Assembly: GCA_947588705.1 (NCBI GenBank)
Contig: CANPYT010000004.1
Location: forward strand, 1 to 64,000
DNA: 64,000 nucleotides
Origin: an uncultured Acetatifactor sp.
GTDB taxonomy: Bacteria > Bacillota > Clostridia > Lachnospirales > Lachnospiraceae
Reading direction: 5' to 3'
The notes beneath the pieces are model-generated. The model made no database searches. It saw only the letters and a program-made list of their open reading frames with translations, and was not told the DNA's origin. The position numbers were made by a program, and so were the translations under genes. Of the stretch, positions 62,107 through 64,000 are shown one piece after another. Numbering within the stretch: position 1 is the first letter of the stretch; every line of letters starts with the position of its first letter.

Positions 62107-63285
62107 TTACATCCAATAAGTAGCTCCCTGGCAGAGGGCGGACCAGAAAGCAAATCCGCAATACACCTGGTAAGCCAAAATAGAAAAGGCTGCTGCCGCA
62201 AAGGGTATCCTCAGATATTTATTCTGAAAGATCCCCCGTGGATGCTTCAGCAGCTCCACGACCTTTACAACACTCCATATCATGACCAGGAAGATCCCAA
62301 AGGAATATCCCCACATAAAATTCCCGTCCCGAGCCCTGGCGCCGGTTTCTGACAGGAATGTCACCTGTATCAAAGCTACGCCCCAGACCAGCCAGGCAAA
62401 CAGATACCACTTATCCCGAAACAATTCTTTCCATAAAAAGACCAACACAAACAGGGGAAACGCAATAGACAAAAGCAGAGTAGCCTTCGGATGCAGACTG
62501 TGTAATGTCAGTGTGTACCCATAACGGATCTCGATGCCATTCCCCGTATCGCCGCCAAACAACACCATATTCTGCCAAAGGACCACAAACAGGGACGGTA
62601 TTACCGTCAGCCCAAACAGCAAGACCTTCAGGAACGGAACTTTTTGAAACAGGTCCGCCAACAGGTACAGCGCCATGACCGGCGCAAATACCATGCAGAA
62701 GCTGGGCTTTACCGCATTTACCAGAACAAATGCCCCGGCCATCAGGATCCATTCCCGCCCGGAAATGCCTGAACGGTATTTCTCCTCCAGGCGCAAATAA
62801 AGGATCAGCACAAGGATCCCGCAAAATTTCATGCAAATATAGGTGGAATTGTGCCATATCGAAGCGGACTGATAACCGATATAGCGCTGGTAATGCGCAG
62901 CCCGCACAAAAAAGGGCATGGCAATATTGCAGACATAACTGAACAACAGAATAAGAGGGCCGGGAATCTCTTTACAACCTGTCCTCTCTAAGATCGTTTG
63001 AAAAAGGACATACGTCGCCGCTATTGTCCCCACCGTAATACAGCCCAAAAACAGGGCAGTCAATTGATTTCCAAATGGCGTCAGAAAGAATAACTGATAC
63101 AAGATCGCAGTCAGGCTGTAAAACCAATGATCGTCCACAGCCATACTGATGTGATATGGCAGGTCTGACTCGTAAGGCATTCCCTCTACATGGAAAGTCT
63201 GTTTATAATACAAATAGACACAGAATGCGCCGTACACCAGAATCAGTGCCCACAGCAATCCCTGAAAAAATCTGCTCTTCTTCAT
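62107..63285 (-). CDS. Polytopic membrane protein, unknown function
   Basis: A 392-residue protein with about eleven membrane helices and short loops. The first external loop, TFHVEGMPYESDLPYHISMA, has acidic and histidine residues placed as in GT-C glycosyltransferase-like proteins. I do not recognise a named family with certainty. It lies 84 bases upstream of the DUF6020 gene on the same strand, so the two probably share an operon and pathway. Confidence 0.7.
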   Translation of the reverse strand: MKKSRFFQGLLWALILVYGAFCVYLYYKQTFHVEGMPYESDLPYHISMAVDDHWFYSLTAILYQLFFLTPFGNQLTALFLGCITVGTIAATYVLFQTILERTGCKEIPGPLILLFSYVCNIAMPFFVRAAHYQRYIGYQSASIWHNSTYICMKFCGILVLILYLRLEEKYRSGISGREWILMAGAFVLVNAVKPSFCMVFAPVMALYLLADLFQKVPFLKVLLFGLTVIPSLFVVLWQNMVLFGGDTGNGIEIRYGYTLTLHSLHPKATLLLSIAFPLFVLVFLWKELFRDKWYLFAWLVWGVALIQVTFLSETGARARDGNFMWGYSFGIFLVMIWSVVKVVELLKHPRGIFQNKYLRIPFAAAAFSILAYQVYCGFAFWSALCQGATYWM

Positions 63286-63397
63286 CTAAGCCTTCCTTTT
63301 CCGGCATTTTCCGATCCGCCCCCATACAGGCAGGGCGATCCTGCTTTCGCTATTCTATTATTATAAACAGTCCATGAGCCGATTGCAACGCTGTTTC

Positions 63398-63742
63398 TTA
63401 CTTTACCACTGTAAAATTCGTCTTGTCCTTGGACTTGGAGCGAGACTTGGTATTTTTCTCCTTCTTTTTTTCCGGCTGCTCCAGCTCTCCCGTCGCGATC
63501 TTCCGTTCATATTCCTCAAGGACCTTCTTAAGGTTATCGATATCGTTCCGCCACTGAATCTCCGCTTCTTCCGCGGTGTGAGTCTGGTAATAAAAATCCG
63601 TGTCATGCAGGCCAAAACAATCACAAGTCATCATCTTTCTGCGCTCCACTTCACTCCGCATCAGTTTCTCCTTTATTGTCAGCTTCTGCGGATCCTTTTT
63701 GCTTTTTGCGCTGAGAAGGTTTTTCATCTTGCCCTTTCGCAT
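63398..63742 (-). CDS. Small basic protein, unknown function
   Basis: A 114-residue cytoplasmic protein I do not recognise. Both ends are rich in lysine (MRKGKMKNLLSAKSKKD and KKKEKNTKSRSKSKDKTNF). The middle has CDCFGLHDTDFYYQTHTAEEAE, with closely spaced Cys and His that might bind metal, then a coiled-coil-like segment. AGGGGTGAGGG precedes the ATG at 63742. The upstream GTG lies inside that site. Confidence 0.65.
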   Translation of the reverse strand: MRKGKMKNLLSAKSKKDPQKLTIKEKLMRSEVERRKMMTCDCFGLHDTDFYYQTHTAEEAEIQWRNDIDNLKKVLEEYERKIATGELEQPEKKKEKNTKSRSKSKDKTNFTVVK

Positions 63743-63855
63743 ATTAACCCTCACCCCTTTCAGATATTATGATAACACAATGTTTTAAAATATTCCACCT
63801 TTTTTATGCAATAATTTATATTTTATAAATTTCGTCCGTTCCCAGGATACGCTTC

Positions 63856-64000
63856 TTAAACCCGCACCGTCCTCCGGTACCGCCGCGCCGTAGCAGAAAG
63901 GCTTCTCCGGCCGCTGATTCTCAGCATTCCCGCTTTTGTCCAAAAAAACACCAAGAAAAGAAACGGGATCGTTCCTTTCCCTGGCCGTCCGTCTTCCATA
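63856..64000 (-). CDS. Possible partial gene running off the right edge
   Basis: A minus-strand frame is open from the window edge to a TAA at 63856-63858, giving at least 48 residues with a hydrophobic stretch (TIPFLFLVFFWTKAG) and an arginine-rich end. It could be the C-terminus of a gene beyond the window or chance. No family is recognisable. Confidence 0.25.
   Translation of the reverse strand, partial: MEDGRPGKGTIPFLFLVFFWTKAGMLRISGRRSLSATARRYRRTVRV

Noticed and set aside
63786-63855. Search for a terminator or gene in the last intergenic stretch
   Set aside because: AT-rich sequence with no hairpin-plus-T-run and no ORF beyond the uncertain partial frame that follows.

Overview
The window looks like chromosome of a Gram-positive anaerobe of the Lachnospiraceae (class Clostridia). 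Evidence is the set of families: bofA and a yaaL-type gene (spore-former lineage), an oxygen-sensitive two-subunit class I fumarase, a flagellin/FliS pair behind a sigma-28-type promoter, DUF6240, DUF5702, DUF6382-FHA and DUF6020 proteins, and a Tad pilus locus without an outer-membrane secretin. No phage and no intact insertion sequence is visible. The main mobile signal is a family of small palindromic elements scattered between genes.

Layout. 1-460: tandem strong promoters on the minus strand that look like the leader of an rRNA operon lying just outside the left edge, preceded by tRNA-Ser(GCT). 850-1944: ECF sigma factor and a membrane-anchored partner. 2067-6719 (minus): plsC, fumarase beta and alpha, HIT protein, flavodoxin-SCP2 protein, rhomboid protease. 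6978-16867 (minus): an eleven-gene Tad pilus operon read from a TTGCAT-17-TATAAT promoter at about 17000: prepilin peptidase, TadZ, TadA, TadB, TadC, Flp1 pilin, DUF5702, a TadE with two Cys/His modules, a second prepilin-peptidase-like protein, a second TadE, and an FHA protein. 17040-22467: bofA, yaaL, and a fliS-flagellin-DUF6240 operon. 22670-31491 (minus): glgB, a TPR/degenerate-AAA protein with acidic repeats, rsmA, a HAD phosphatase, a DUF4358 lipoprotein and a DHH phosphoesterase.

31911-35559 (plus): a heterodimeric ABC exporter with a palindromic operator over its -35 box. 35608-39298 (minus): a FIST-GGDEF cyclase and an ABC-class ATPase whose upstream region carries 21 copies of an 11-bp repeat. 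39904-41280: a MATE exporter. 41414-45292 (minus): GH42 beta-galactosidase, cupin, histidine phosphatase, TatD. Then tRNA-Lys(CTT), a REC-HD-GYP-GGDEF regulator with an extra degenerate GGDEF, a Fur-family regulator with its metal permease and operator, asparaginase, an RlmI-like methyltransferase, a DUF308 protein and an alkyltransferase. tRNA-Pro(CGG) is followed by two RNA-modification genes, an AI-2E-type permease, an O-antigen-ligase-like protein and a group of membrane proteins that may build or decorate a surface glycan.

The most noteworthy observation is the dispersed element family (copies at about 601, 6623 fragment, 31639, 39681, 41290, 47747, 53061 fragment and 56707). It has GTAACAGTTCAG inverted ends and, in four copies, an exact or 7/8 eight-base target duplication. 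GTAA ends with 8-bp duplications are the hallmarks of the IS66 family, so I read these as IS66-type MITEs, some collapsed to 28-35 bp. One supplies the stop codon and an intrinsic terminator to a transporter gene. Second is the four-domain c-di-GMP protein, in which the active GGDEF lacks an inhibitory site while the degenerate C-terminal GGDEF keeps one. All starts and boundaries were read by eye. No database search or folding was run.
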